A stretch of DNA of 64,000 bases from Erwinia_E haradaeae_F (GCF_900698855.1 NZ_LR217698.1:248001-312000), one strand, 5' to 3'; counted from the stretch's first letter, positions 18,294 to 28,439 are shown. Made by a program: numbers and translations. Notes: generated from the letters alone by a model not told the origin.

Positions 18294-20104
18294 GATTTTA
18301 TTTTTTTATATTAAAGAAAGAGCGTAATCTAAGTATTATTGATAATTTAAGAAAATATTGAATTAGGTAAATAAAGATATAAAAATATTGAATATTCTCG
18401 TGTTGTCATGTGTTTTATGGATATTTAAGTTAAACTTATCTATTTTTCACGAATACTGACAGATTTCTAAAGAGTCTGCAAGGTAGAATGTGGTAAAGAT
18501 AAGAAATCAGAGTGAGTTATTATAAAATAATTGATTTGATTGAATGTCTGTTCTTACTTGTTTCTATTAAAAATATAGTTCATTTCTTATATATGATGAT
18601 ATTGAAATCTGTAGTATTTCTAGACGATATTTTCATGATTACTATGATTTTTATCATTACATCTTAATTTGTCCATTAATATAGTGAATTATGATGTTGT
18701 TGTTAGTTTTAGATAGATATGATATGTGTCTTTGAGAAGTATCATAGTGGTTCAATTATGGACTAAAATATTATTGGTTATGTATAACATGTATGATTTA
18801 GTATAATATTCACAGATAATGAATAATATTTTATATTTATTTTAATCTCTTATACTTCATAAGTTATTACAATCATAGAATATAAAAAATGATTTATATT
18901 TTATTTTTTAATAAAAATATTGAGTAATAAATCTTTAATTCGGGTAAGTGCATGTATATTATATCTTATTTTTAACTCTATTTTTAATTTTTTATTTTTC
19001 TAATAAACCATTCCTTTTATTACGAGTATGAGTTTATATGTAAGTCGAAGTTTTTTAGACTAAATAAGTTTAACAGTGGGATTTTATTTTGAGATATTTA
19101 TTAAGAAAGATACTATGAATACTATGATTTGTTAAGATTAAAGTATATTAGTTTTTATTATTCTTTCTACTATGGCACTAATAATTTGTTGGTAATTAGA
19201 AGAATAGGTCAGATAAAAATCTTAGTATGGTACTATATTATAGTTTATAAATAATTATATTTTATAAATATTTATTTTTAATAACTGATAAAATATTTTT
19301 CATCTCACTAATATTTTTTGGAAAAAGGTTTTTACTTAAAATATCATAGAAATTCAAATAAATTTTTAGTATTTGTAAGAGATACGTTAATTACATAATG
19401 TGCACTGATAGAATGCAAAAGAAGTGAGAATTAATTAACAACAGGATAGTTACTTAGGATGTAATATGAATTGCATGAATAACAAGGACAATATTACTTA
19501 TTTTATTTTTTTGTAAGGCTCGGAATATAATTAATTAATATTAAATTTTTTAATGTTTAACTTTAAATATTGATAAGGTATTTAATCATATGTAAGTTTA
19601 CATAATTTAAGATATACGTATTTTTTGTTTTTTGACAATAGAATTTAATTGTACCTTACAGGTTAGATGATATGAATGATTTTTTAAAGCAGAATATCGT
19701 AAGAAAATAGAATTATTATTTATTTTATTGATTAATAAATGATAATAAAGATATTTTTTATATAATAGATGTGTAAGTGATTTATCTGTAAATATACATT
19801 ATTTTTAACTTTATATCAAGGATATAATTATAGAGGATAGGTATTATAGTTTTTTATAATTGGGTATTATAGTGATTAATTTTTCTTAGATGTAATGTTT
19901 TTTAGTTGTTATTCTAATAATTTTTTAATTAGCGCATCATTAACCGTTAATTAGTTTAATAACTAGAGTGTATTTTTATTGTATGTGATTTGAAGATATA
20001 TAAGATAATGTCAATTAATTTAGTAGTATATGAGAATAATGTGTTTAATTTTTTATTTTAAATTAAGCGTGGAATGATTAATGAGATGGGGTTGTTTGAT
20101 TTTT
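18294..20104. other. Desert between waaA and tRNA-Pro
   Basis: About 1.8 kb of very AT-rich sequence. It must hold the waaA promoter near its left end. I found no convincing frame, RNA gene or remnant. Confidence 0.55.
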
Positions 20105-20178
20105 TCGGCACGAGAGGATTTGAACCTCTGATCCCCGACACCCCATGACGGTGCGCTACCAAGCTGCGCCACGTGCCG
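20105..20178 (-). tRNA. proL: tRNA-Pro (anticodon GGG), 3' CCA not encoded
   Basis: The minus strand folds as a complete cloverleaf. The 7-bp acceptor stem CGGCACG/CGTGCCG is perfect, the D-arm has GCGC stems, and the anticodon loop ATGGGGT gives anticodon GGG (reads CCC/CCU). The T-arm loop is TTCAAAT. It is nearly identical to E. coli proL, including the T-T mismatch in the anticodon stem. Discriminator A is at 20105. The next bases are As, so CCA must be added by tRNA nucleotidyltransferase. The upstream neighbour on the same strand is a probable yejM remnant, the E. coli order. Confidence 0.95.
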
Positions 20179-20218
20179 TAATGTTATTTTACTTTTCAAA
20201 AATTTAAATGCAAATAAT

Positions 20219-20460
20219 TTAAATAAGACTTTTTAATGTAATATTCTTCGAATTTAGAAACAAATGAGGTTTTTCATGCAAATCCTGTATGTAAGGGGTC
20301 GTAATATATTTGGAATATACTAAGCAAAGCAATGTTATATGAGTATTATCAGCGTATAAATGATAATTTAAACGATCGCATGATATGAGAAATTGTGATT
20401 TATCTGTCATTAATTTCTATTATCTCTCTATAATCTATGCATTAAGAATGCAGTAGGCTA
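20219..20460 (-). pseudogene. yejM: Probable 3' remnant of yejM (lapC/pbgA)
   Basis: YejM (LapC/PbgA) is the inner-membrane cardiolipin/LPS-sensing regulator of LpxC turnover. A 63-codon frame (20219-20410) can be aligned with the last ~75 residues of E. coli YejM as I recall it. The blocks, in order, are SQ..FL, R..Y....ADN.T, LCL..SKYIT, then EKPHLFL, against SQG.DLF, R..Y...AADNDT, LVL..GKYRT and EKPQLSLLL. Just upstream, in another frame (about 20430-20460), the stretch SLLHS matches RLLHV of YejM. Strand and position fit: yejM directly precedes the proline tRNA gene in E. coli. The upstream ~1.3 kb is too decayed to follow. I read it as a pseudogene tail, not as a functional small protein. 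Confidence 0.55.
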
Positions 20461-21590
20461 TCAAGAAATAAAACTATTTTTAAAAATTAATATTTATATA
20501 TCCTCTAGTGTTCAAAGATGAAACTAATAGTATTTTTTAGTTATTTTTAAGAAATAACTGTGGTTTTCTAATTATGGTAAGAATATATGAATTTAGGGTT
20601 AGAAAATATCCATCAATTGGTTAAATAATATATTTTCATTGGTTTCTTGTCTATTTTGGGGTTTGAAAACTCATATGATTCAGAAGATTTTTTTAAAGTA
20701 ATAAATAGATGTTATGTATTCTCCAATAGAATATGTTAGTTATATTGAGGTTTATCATAATATGAGGTAATTTCTTTTTAACAATAAACATGTATTAATA
20801 AATCACTAAGGTTGAAAATAATATTCAATATTATATGTATAGATTAATTTTTTTTAGAATATGTTTTAATATATTTAAAAGAATGGTTGTGATATCTTGA
20901 GTACTTTAATACATATTTTGGAATTCGTTTATTAAAATAAAAACCTTGATTAGATAATGATCGGTTTTTTGAGGTTTAGTTTTTTATTTTGGGCCAGGAA
21001 ATGTTATGGGATTGATTTAATTGTTATCTTTTTCTTTTAAATTTCTAATAAGATCAAAAGAGATCAGTATTATATCTATAATTAGTTAGTTAAAAATTAA
21101 ATATTTTCAATAATTGATGAGTAAAGGTATAATCTTCTTGATGATTTGTAAGATTGTAGATTAATAGTAATTTATTAATTAACGGTCTAAATATTATATT
21201 TTATTGATTTATTTAGATAGGATTTAAAAGAAGATTGATTATTGATACTTATAGAAAAAAATTAGTGTCTCATTTTCCTGTACATTAGTTATTTATATTT
21301 ACGAATATTTATTGTTATGGAAGTATTTTATATTTTATTATAAATACTGTTAGGAGTTATTAGTTTTTATATTTTAAAACCGATAAAGCAATTTATTCAG
21401 AAGAATTATATTAGAATAAATGATGATATAGCTTCGTTGTGATCGATGCATCGAGCTTCTTTATTATTTATTTGGAGATAGAGGCTATGTGTTTTTTATC
21501 TGAAGTTTATTGCCAAAAAAATGTAGTTGAAATCTGGTGATTTATAATTAGTTTGTATCTAATTGAAGATTATATCTTATGTCAAAAATA
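20461..21590. other. Desert upstream of dnaK
   Basis: About 1.1 kb. On the minus strand it should contain the rest of the decayed yejM, but I cannot align it. A plus-strand terminator-like hairpin at 20941-20990 has no gene left in front of it and is listed separately. Confidence 0.5.
20941..20990 (+). terminator. Orphan terminator-like hairpin
   Basis: A 9-bp stem including two G-U pairs (20941-20949 with 20969-20977) is followed on the plus strand by a T-rich run (about 20980-20990). No plus-strand gene precedes it in the window. It may be the terminator of a lost gene. Confidence 0.45.
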
Positions 21591-21608
21591 TTGATAATGC
21601 ATTATCAA
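21591..21608. repeat. Perfect 18-bp palindrome upstream of dnaK
   Basis: The sequence TTGATAATGCATTATCAA is a perfect dyad with 9-bp half-sites, about 95 bp before the sigma32-like -35 element of dnaK. It has the form of an operator for a dimeric regulator, but no regulator can be named and chance is not excluded in such AT-rich DNA. Confidence 0.5.
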
Positions 21609-21703
21609 ACAATGATATATACCATATACTTATGGATACTTTGTAAAACTTGATCATACTGTGTGTATCAATGTTACAACTAAGAAAAACGCACGACTTA
21701 GAG

Positions 21704-21728
21704 TTGAAACTATAAAAAATGCCCGCAT
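21704..21728 (+). promoter_or_regulatory. Sigma32-like heat-shock promoter of dnaK-dnaJ
   Basis: A -35 element GTTGAAA (core TTGAAA at 21704-21709) and a -10 element CCCGCATTT (core from 21722) are separated by 12 bp. This fits the sigma32 consensus (CTTGAA, then CCCCATnT), with one base off in the C-run. It also resembles the E. coli dnaK P2 promoter as I remember it. It ends about 55 bp before the dnaK ATG. Promoter activity is inferred. Confidence 0.65.
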
Positions 21729-21783
21729 TTACGCTTTATAAGATGATTTTATATAAATTATTTATTAAAGTGGAGATGTCTAA

Positions 21784-23706
21784 ATGGGTAAGATAATTGG
21801 TATTGACTTGGGTACGACAAACTCATGTATTGCCATTATGGATGGAGGTCAGGCACGTGTAGTAGAGAATGCAGAAGGAGATCGAACCACGCCTTCTGTC
21901 ATCGCTTATGCCCAGGATGGGGAAATTTTAGTTGGTCAACCTGCTAAGCGTCAGGCAATAACTAATCCAAAAAATACTTTATTTGCAATTAAACGATTGA
22001 TTGGTCGTCGATTTCAAGACGATGAAGTGCAGTGTGATATTAAAATTATGCCATTCAAAATTGTTTCATCCGATAATGGTGACGCATGGTTAGACATTAA
22101 AGGAAAGCATATTGCTCCGCCACAGATTTCAGCTGAAGTTTTAAAAAAAATGAAGAAAACTGCTGAAGATTATTTAGGTGAATCGGTAAATGAAGCTGTA
22201 ATTACTGTTCCGGCTTATTTTAATGACGCGCAGCGTCAGGCTACTAAAGATGCTGGACGTATTGCGGGTTTAGATGTCAAACGAATTATTAATGAACCTA
22301 CTGCAGCAGCATTAGCTTATGGTTTAGATAAAAACAAAGGCAATCGTACAATTGCAGTTTATGATTTAGGTGGTGGTACGTTTGATATTTCTATCATTGA
22401 AATTGATGAAGTGGATGGAGAAAAAACATTTGAAGTTCTGGCTACGAACGGAGATACTCACTTAGGGGGTGAAGATTTTGACAGTCGTATGATTAACTAT
22501 CTTGTATCTGAGTTCAAAAAGGATCAAGGTATTAATCTTCATAATGATCCATTAGCGATGCAACGTTTAAAAGAAGCTGCTGAAAAAGCAAAGATTGAGT
22601 TATCTTCAGCTCAACAAACCGATGTTAATTTGCCGTATATTACAGCAGATTCTACTGGTCCGAAGCATTTAAATATCAAAGTTACTCGTGCAAAATTAGA
22701 ATCTTTAGTTGAAGATCTAATTTTGCGTTCTATTTCTCCTTTAAAAGTTGCTCTAAAAGATGCTGATCTTTCGGTGTCTGATATTAATGATGTGATTTTA
22801 GTTGGAGGACAAACTCGAATGCCAATGGTACAGGCTAAAGTAGCTAAGTTTTTTGGCAAGGAGCCGCGTAAAGATGTGAATCCGGATGAAGCAGTAGCAG
22901 TTGGAGCTGCTGTTCAGGGTGGAGTTCTTGCTGGTGAAGTTAAAGATGTCTTACTTTTAGATGTGACCCCATTATCACTGGGCATTGAGACTATGGGTGG
23001 AGTAATGACTTCGCTTATTTCTAAAAATACTACAATTCCAACTAAGCATAGTCAAATATTTTCTACAGCTGAAGATAATCAATCTGCTGTAACCATTCAC
23101 GTAGTTCAAGGTGAAAGAAAACGGGCTATAGATAACAAATCTCTTGGACAATTTAATCTTGATGGTATTCAGAACGCTCCGCGTGGTATGCCGCAAATTG
23201 AGGTTACTTTCGATATTGATGCAGACGGCATTTTACATGTATCCGCTAAAGATAAAAAGAGTGGTAAAGAACAAAAGATTACTATTAAGGCGTCTTCAGG
23301 TCTAAATGATAATGAAATTGAAAAAATGGTACGAGATGCAGAAACTAACGCTGAATCAGATCGTAAATTTGAAGAATTAGTTCAGGTTCGTAATCAGGGT
23401 GATCAAATTGTTCATAGTGTTCGTAAGCAGATGAACGAATCAGGTGATAAACTTAATAAAGACGATAAAAATACTATTGAATCAATTTTAAATTCTTTAC
23501 AAAATGCGTTGAAAGGTGAAGATAAATCAGCTATTGAGTCTAGTATGAAATTATTATTAGAGGCCTCTGATAAATTAACAGAGTGTGCTAAAAAACCGAG
23601 TGGAACTAGTGGTTCATCTGATTCTACTGAAAATATAAAAAAAGATGAGAATGTTGTCGACGCTGAATTTGAAGAAGTGAAAGATAATAAAAATAATCGC
23701 ACTTGA
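21784..23706 (+). CDS. dnaK: Hsp70 chaperone DnaK
   Basis: DnaK is the ATP-driven Hsp70 chaperone that folds and protects cytoplasmic proteins with DnaJ and GrpE. The 640-residue product is close to E. coli (638). The N-terminal ATPase domain has GIDLGTTNSC (residues 5-14), YDLGGGTFDISI (about 194-205) and VGGQTRMP (about 340); the linker is DVLLLDVTPLSLGIETMGG (about 388-406). The substrate-binding domain and helical lid follow. The lid ends with the usual DAEFEEVKD, after which E. coli stops almost at once; here a short NKNNRT tail follows. GGAG precedes the ATG by about 9 bases. High retention and codon quality suggest strong selection, as usual for chaperones in endosymbionts. Confidence 0.99.
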   Translation: MGKIIGIDLGTTNSCIAIMDGGQARVVENAEGDRTTPSVIAYAQDGEILVGQPAKRQAITNPKNTLFAIKRLIGRRFQDDEVQCDIKIMPFKIVSSDNGDAWLDIKGKHIAPPQISAEVLKKMKKTAEDYLGESVNEAVITVPAYFNDAQRQATKDAGRIAGLDVKRIINEPTAAALAYGLDKNKGNRTIAVYDLGGGTFDISIIEIDEVDGEKTFEVLATNGDTHLGGEDFDSRMINYLVSEFKKDQGINLHNDPLAMQRLKEAAEKAKIELSSAQQTDVNLPYITADSTGPKHLNIKVTRAKLESLVEDLILRSISPLKVALKDADLSVSDINDVILVGGQTRMPMVQAKVAKFFGKEPRKDVNPDEAVAVGAAVQGGVLAGEVKDVLLLDVTPLSLGIETMGGVMTSLISKNTTIPTKHSQIFSTAEDNQSAVTIHVVQGERKRAIDNKSLGQFNLDGIQNAPRGMPQIEVTFDIDADGILHVSAKDKKSGKEQKITIKASSGLNDNEIEKMVRDAETNAESDRKFEELVQVRNQGDQIVHSVRKQMNESGDKLNKDDKNTIESILNSLQNALKGEDKSAIESSMKLLLEASDKLTECAKKPSGTSGSSDSTENIKKDENVVDAEFEEVKDNKNNRT

Positions 23707-23746
23707 TAGGGTATGCTAGCCCGTTAAAGCAATTGGTTATAACTAC

Positions 23747-23783
23747 CACGGGTGTGGATTGTATCCATTCCCGTGCACCCGTG
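23747..23783 (+). other. Intercistronic hairpin dnaK-dnaJ
   Basis: Arms CACGGGTG (23747-23754) and CACCCGTG (23776-23783) pair perfectly, with an inner TGGA/TCCA pairing (23755-23758, 23764-23767). It fills the 99-bp gap between dnaK and dnaJ and is unusually GC-rich for this window. A hairpin in the same gap is also present in E. coli as I recall. It could tune dnaJ expression relative to dnaK. Confidence 0.75.
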
Positions 23784-23805
23784 TTTAAGGGTAGGATTAA
23801 TTAAA

Positions 23806-24948
23806 ATGGTGAAAAGAGATTATTACGAGATTTTAGGTGTTACTAAGTCGGCAGATGAGCGAGAAATTAAAAAGGCTTATAAACGTTTAGCTATGAAGTT
23901 TCATCCCGATCGTAACCAGGGTGATAAACGGTCTGAAGGTAAATTCAAAGAGATTAAAGAAGCTTATGAGGTTTTAACTCATCCCCAGAAACGAGCAAGT
24001 TATGATCAATATGGTCATGCTGCATTTGAGCAGGGAGGTGTCGGCGGGGGTAACCAAGGTGGTTTTGGTAGTACTACTGCTGATTTTGGAGATATTTTTG
24101 GTGATGTGTTTGGAGATATTTTTGGTGGCAATCGACGTCAGCAGCGCTCTGCGCGTGGAGCAGACTTGCGTTATAAAATTGAGTTATCACTTGAAGAGGC
24201 GGTTCGAGGGGTATCTAGAGAGATTCGTATTCCCACTTTAGAATTATGTGGGGTGTGTCATGGTAGTGCAGTAAAAGCAGGGACAAAGCCACAAACTTGT
24301 TCTACTTGTCGGGGGTCGGGTCAGATACAGATGCGACAGGGATTTTTTACTGTCCAGCAGTCTTGTCCTGCTTGTCATGGACGAGGGTCAATAATAAAAG
24401 ATCCGTGTAATACGTGTCATGCTCAAGGTCGTATTGAAAAGTTAAAAACTTTAGTAGTAAAAATACCGGCAGGTGTAGATACTGGTGATCGCATTCGGTT
24501 AAGCGGTGAAGGTGAAGTGGGAGAGAATGGTTCTTCATCTGGTGATTTGTATGTGGAAGTACAGATGAGAGAGCATCATATCTTTGAGCGTGAAGCGAAT
24601 AACTTGTATTGCGAGGTACCTATTAGCTTTGTAATGGCAGCACTAGGTGGAGAAATTGAGGTTCCTACATTAGATGGAAGGGTAAATTTAAAAGTTCCAT
24701 CGGAGACGCAGACAGGTAAATTGTTTCGTTTACGAAATAAAGGGGTAAAATCATTGCGAGGTGGTTCATCTGGTGATCTATTATGTCGTGTTGTTGTAGA
24801 AACCCCTGTTCGTTTAAACGATAAACAGAAAATGCTTCTACGTGAACTAGAGGAAAGTTTTAGTGGATCTCTTGGTGAGCAAAATAGTCCACGTTCTAAA
24901 ACGTTTTTTGATAGTGTGAAAAAATTTTTTGATGATCTTACGCATTAA
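23806..24948 (+). CDS. dnaJ: Hsp40 co-chaperone DnaJ
   Basis: DnaJ delivers unfolded clients to DnaK and stimulates its ATPase. From the ATG at 23806 (MVKRDYYEILGV) it is 380 residues; 18 further codons are open upstream but are not family sequence. Domains are a J-domain with the HPD triad in FHPDRNQ (about residues 32-38), a Gly/Phe-rich region (about 75-115), and four zinc-finger repeats CGVCHG, CSTCRG, CPACHG and CNTCHA. The C-terminal client-binding domains end NSPRSKTFFDSVKKFFDDLTH. The last zinc repeat has Ala in place of the usual Gly; the metal-binding cysteines are all present. It is co-transcribed with dnaK. Confidence 0.99.
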   Translation: MVKRDYYEILGVTKSADEREIKKAYKRLAMKFHPDRNQGDKRSEGKFKEIKEAYEVLTHPQKRASYDQYGHAAFEQGGVGGGNQGGFGSTTADFGDIFGDVFGDIFGGNRRQQRSARGADLRYKIELSLEEAVRGVSREIRIPTLELCGVCHGSAVKAGTKPQTCSTCRGSGQIQMRQGFFTVQQSCPACHGRGSIIKDPCNTCHAQGRIEKLKTLVVKIPAGVDTGDRIRLSGEGEVGENGSSSGDLYVEVQMREHHIFEREANNLYCEVPISFVMAALGGEIEVPTLDGRVNLKVPSETQTGKLFRLRNKGVKSLRGGSSGDLLCRVVVETPVRLNDKQKMLLRELEESFSGSLGEQNSPRSKTFFDSVKKFFDDLTH

Positions 24949-24971
24949 ATAATCTTAAACCATTAATTTTT

Positions 24972-25015
24972 TCTGACAGCTATTTATCATCAATTATATA
25001 GTCTGTCAGATTTAA
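24972..25015 (+). terminator. Terminator of dnaK-dnaJ
   Basis: Arms TCTGACAG (24972-24979) and CTGTCAGA (25003-25010) pair perfectly around a 23-nt loop and are followed by TTTAATTT. It starts 24 bp after the dnaJ stop codon. Confidence 0.65.
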
Positions 25016-25206
25016 TTTAACTCTAGATCTACGAAGTCATACTCAGGATCTTAGATTATATTGTAATTAAAGAATTAAATGATGGATATATTATTATAGT
25101 TAATAAATTATTAATATGTTTGACTTGGTTAAAATGTAAATTTTATTGTTATTTATAAAAATAAAATCATGAAGTTTTAACTGTTTATGATATTTAGCAT
25201 GTTGTT

Positions 25207-25228
25207 GTATTCCCTAAGGAGGGAATAC
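25207..25228. repeat. Isolated 9-bp hairpin with 4-nt loop
   Basis: Arms 25207-25215 and 25220-25228 are perfectly complementary with a tight AAGG loop and four G-C pairs. No gene end lies within 250 bp and no U-run follows, only a GTTGTTGTTGTT stretch. Function unknown. Confidence 0.6.
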
Positions 25229-25550
25229 AGGCTGAGTTGTTGTTGTTAAAGAGGGGAATTCTTTATAAAAGTATATTCTTATGATGTTTTATATATTATT
25301 ATAGTGAATATATAAGTAATTTTTACTTTATTAAAGCAAGTTAGCTCGTGTCATCAAGATAATTAATATACTTTTACTTGGTAAAATAATTACTAATTAA
25401 GTACGTTATAATTTTTCTAAATAAAATATGATTTTAAATTTGATTAAATTTTGTACATAAGTTTTGTTGATCGATTTATATAATAGAATTATTGATATTT
25501 GCTAATTATTTAGATTGATATCATAGGTATGGTTTAGAGTGAATTATTCA

Positions 25551-25582
25551 TTGATATAACCGAGAGTTGATATAACTGAGAA
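25551..25582. repeat. Two tandem 16-bp units
   Basis: Units 25551-25566 and 25567-25582 differ at two positions and lie head to tail. It looks like a recent slippage duplication in non-coding DNA. Confidence 0.7.
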
Positions 25583-26259
25583 TAGTTGATAAATTTAAGA
25601 TTTATTCTGATGAATAAATAATTAAAGCGCATAATTATTCATAATTATGCTATTGTGTATTAGTCGTTCAGATAAATGTATTGATTTTTAATTGTATTTA
25701 AAGTTAATTTTTTAATCGAGAGGATATTTCTATAAATTTTATTCTTCTTAAGACAAGAAAGGTTATTGTTATTGTATGTATACATGTAGCTTTACAAGAT
25801 TTATGATAGAAGAAAGTACATATAACATAACATAAGTTTTTGAGAATTTTTGTATTAACTTGTCTATAAAAAATAATCAATATTATATTTTATTTATCTA
25901 TGATATTATACAATTTATTTTGGATTATAAATGTTATCCATTGGTTTAATTAGCTATTTTATATTAATAAGTTTCATTATTATCTTAATAATGGGAGAAG
26001 CTTGACAAAGATAATATAGTAACAGATTCTACCTAACGGTATGATATAGAAAAATTAGATAGATAGAGATTAAATTAAATAAACATTAAAATGTTTGTGT
26101 TGATTAAATTTTAAAAGGTTTATTATCATACTAATATATAGTTTTTATAATTGATTATCGATTAGTTTTTTCAACATTTGAGAATTTGAGATTATATAGA
26201 ACGTATATTTAATTGAACGGTAGTTATATTTTATATTATTTTGATGGAGTTTTATCTCA

Positions 26260-26982
26260 ATGCATCAAGTGCCAAAATTTGATGGTTTAAACATTGATTA
26301 TAGTGAAGTGACCAAGTTTTCAGTGATGGCTTCGCGTTGGTGGGATTTGGAAGGTGAGTGTAAGTTATTACATAGAATGAACCCGGTGCGTCTTGATTGG
26401 ATTAAACATTATACTAATGGTTTATCTGGAAAAAAGATATTAGATGTTGGATGTGGAGGTGGTATTCTTGCAGAAAGCATGGCGAGTTTAGGTGCTAATG
26501 TTGTGGGTTTAGATATAGAGAAAGACCTATTACAAGTCGCTAGGCTACATGCATTGGAAAGTGGAATTAAAGTTCAATATATACAACAAACAGCAGAGGA
26601 GCATTTAGTTAAGTATGCGGAAAAATATGAGGTAGTTACTTGTTTAGAGTTATTAGAGCACGTACCAGAGCCTTATTCTGTAATTAATGCTTGCTCTCAA
26701 TTGGTAAAACCAGGTGGAGAAGTGTTTTTTTCTACTATCAATCGAACTAAAAAATCTTGGTTTGTAGCCATATTTTGTGCAGAATATATATTAAGAATAT
26801 TACCACAAGGCACGCATAAGATGTGGAAATTAATTCAACCTAGAGAGTTGCTTCATTGGATTGATAAAACAAAATTGTATGCGCATCACATAACTGGGAT
26901 ATCTTGCAATCCCTTAACTGAGTCATATAAATTAACTGCTAACGTGGACGTGAATTATATGGTGCATGCACATAAAGAGTGA
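26260..26982 (+). CDS. ubiG: Ubiquinone O-methyltransferase
   Basis: UbiG carries out both O-methylations of ubiquinone synthesis using S-adenosylmethionine. The 240-residue product equals the E. coli length. It has the N-terminal FSVMASRWWDLEGECK block (about residues 21-36), SAM motif I ILDVGCGGGILAESMA (about 59-74), the acidic motif II GLDIEKDLL, motif III LVKPGGEVFFSTINR, and YILRILPQGTHKMWK near the membrane-binding face. TTTGATGGAGTTTTATCTC upstream supplies the GGAG binding site. It stands alone; in E. coli it flanks nrdAB, here it does not. With ispB and ubiA in this window it points to retained ubiquinone and hence aerobic respiration. Confidence 0.97.
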   Translation: MHQVPKFDGLNIDYSEVTKFSVMASRWWDLEGECKLLHRMNPVRLDWIKHYTNGLSGKKILDVGCGGGILAESMASLGANVVGLDIEKDLLQVARLHALESGIKVQYIQQTAEEHLVKYAEKYEVVTCLELLEHVPEPYSVINACSQLVKPGGEVFFSTINRTKKSWFVAIFCAEYILRILPQGTHKMWKLIQPRELLHWIDKTKLYAHHITGISCNPLTESYKLTANVDVNYMVHAHKE

Positions 26983-27399
26983 TAATATTAAGTTATCTTG
27001 ATATTGTGCATAATCTATATCATATGGTAATGTTGTAGGTTAAATCTGGTTATCAATTTAGATGACTTAATCTAATATCATCTTATAAATAAGTGACAAT
27101 AGAATATAGATAACTGTCTAATGATTAAACAGAGCTTAATGTGTGAAGAATCTAATAATTTATTAGGTTGTATATTTTGATCTTATATTTATAAGATTGT
27201 TAATCTTAATGATTTATCTTATGTTTAAAATTGAGATATGAATAAATTATTTTATTCAATTGGGTTCTGTCATAATCATAATTAGATTTAATTAATATTA
27301 ATTTTTTTAATTCAAATTAAGTTTATTATAAAATTTCATTTTGAAGAGGTACTAATATTAGTAAACATAGATTTTAATTGAGTATCTTTTAATCATACT
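26983..27399. other. Intergenic region ubiG to tRNA-Asn
   Basis: About 420 bp, AT-rich, with no feature visible apart from the tRNA promoter at its right end. Confidence 0.6.
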
Positions 27400-27427
27400 T
27401 TGACATCTCTGATTTTTAGTATATAAT
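27400..27427 (+). promoter_or_regulatory. Consensus sigma70 promoter of tRNA-Asn
   Basis: TTGACA at 27400-27405 and TATAAT at 27422-27427, both perfect consensus, are spaced by 16 bp. The predicted transcription start would fall about 12-14 bp before the tRNA. It is the clearest housekeeping promoter in the window. Confidence 0.85.
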
Positions 27428-27447
27428 ATATCTGCAATAAAATAAGA

Positions 27448-27523
27448 TCCTCTGTAGTTCAGTTGGTAGAACGGCGGACTGTTAATCCGTATGTCACTGG
27501 TTCGATCCCAGTCAGAGGAGCCA
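27448..27523 (+). tRNA. asnT: tRNA-Asn (anticodon GTT)
   Basis: Seventy-six bases fold into a full cloverleaf: acceptor TCCTCTG/CAGAGGA, D-arm GTTC..GAAC, anticodon loop CTGTTAA with GTT, T-loop TTCGATC and encoded 3' CCA. It differs from E. coli tRNA-Asn at only a couple of positions. Unlike the tRNA-Pro of this window it does encode CCA. Confidence 0.97.
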
Positions 27524-28372
27524 TTTAAAATAATCACTTAAAAAATTGAAATGATGCATTTAGTAGTTTATATAAAAAATAAAATACGAGCTTTCTTTTA
27601 AAGAAAGAATTATTTATAAGATATTATCTTTTTTATTAGAAAATTAGTAATTAAAAATAATTGATTATTATTTATAATTTTTTAATGCTTAAGATTAATG
27701 GGACTTTAATTTTCATTTTAGTAAGAATTTGGATGAACCATCTTAGTAGATTCATAAGATAAGGACAACTGTGAATATAGATAATAACTTATAAATACTG
27801 TATCTATAGTTACATCTATTAGTATAATTATACTATTAATATAGTATTTTTTATTTTTTTAATAAACACATTAAATTGTATGAGTAGTTTTGTGTAAAGA
27901 ATGAGCATGAGGTTGATAGTTATTTTTTATGCATATAGAAATAAGATAAAATATCTTATTAAATGTTATTTCAATTAGTATTGATATTCAATATAATTAT
28001 GTATTTTGTGATAGAATTTAATATTATGTTTTGTTTTTTTATCAGTGTTATTAGTAATGATTGAATTTTTGATAGGGAAAAGTAGTTGCTTTTGAGTTTT
28101 TATATTTGATATAAAAGTTAATTAGATTCTTTGATTATGCAGAATATGTTATTTTTAATAAAAAATAAATGATTGTAAAAGTGTTGAATGGTGTTCAATA
28201 CTATTTTTTTTATTTTAATATGATTAATGAATTATTTTTCAGAATTGTAATAAAAAGGTTAAAGATAGTGAGTTCATTAAGTATCTGATTAATTTTTTAA
28301 TATAAAGTCAGTAAAATATTAGAAGTTATGAGATAGAGAAAATGATTAGAAAGCTAAGCCTGATTATATTAT
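27524..28372. other. Desert after tRNA-Asn
   Basis: About 850 bp between the tRNA and the ispB terminator. A short CTTTCTTTTAAAGAAAG dyad shortly after the tRNA (near 27592-27608) may end its transcript. No coding or RNA signal otherwise. Confidence 0.5.
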
Positions 28373-28403
28373 TAATGCCTACCTATTGCCTAGGTAGGCA
28401 TTA
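28373..28403 (-). terminator. Terminator hairpin of ispB
   Basis: A perfect 13-bp stem (28373-28385 with 28391-28403) and 5-nt loop, rich in G-C for this region, lies 36 bp past the ispB stop. The minus-strand continuation is AT-rich but not a clean U-run. Confidence 0.75.
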
Positions 28404-28439
28404 TGTAAAGTAGAAATGTATATGATAAAATCTTATTTT

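Larger units (their letters stand above)
24949..26259. other. Desert between dnaJ and ubiG
   Basis: About 1.3 kb. It holds the dnaJ terminator (24972-25015), a 9-bp hairpin (25207-25228) and a short tandem repeat (25551-25582), all listed separately, and presumably the ubiG promoter. Nothing coding was recognised. Confidence 0.55.
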
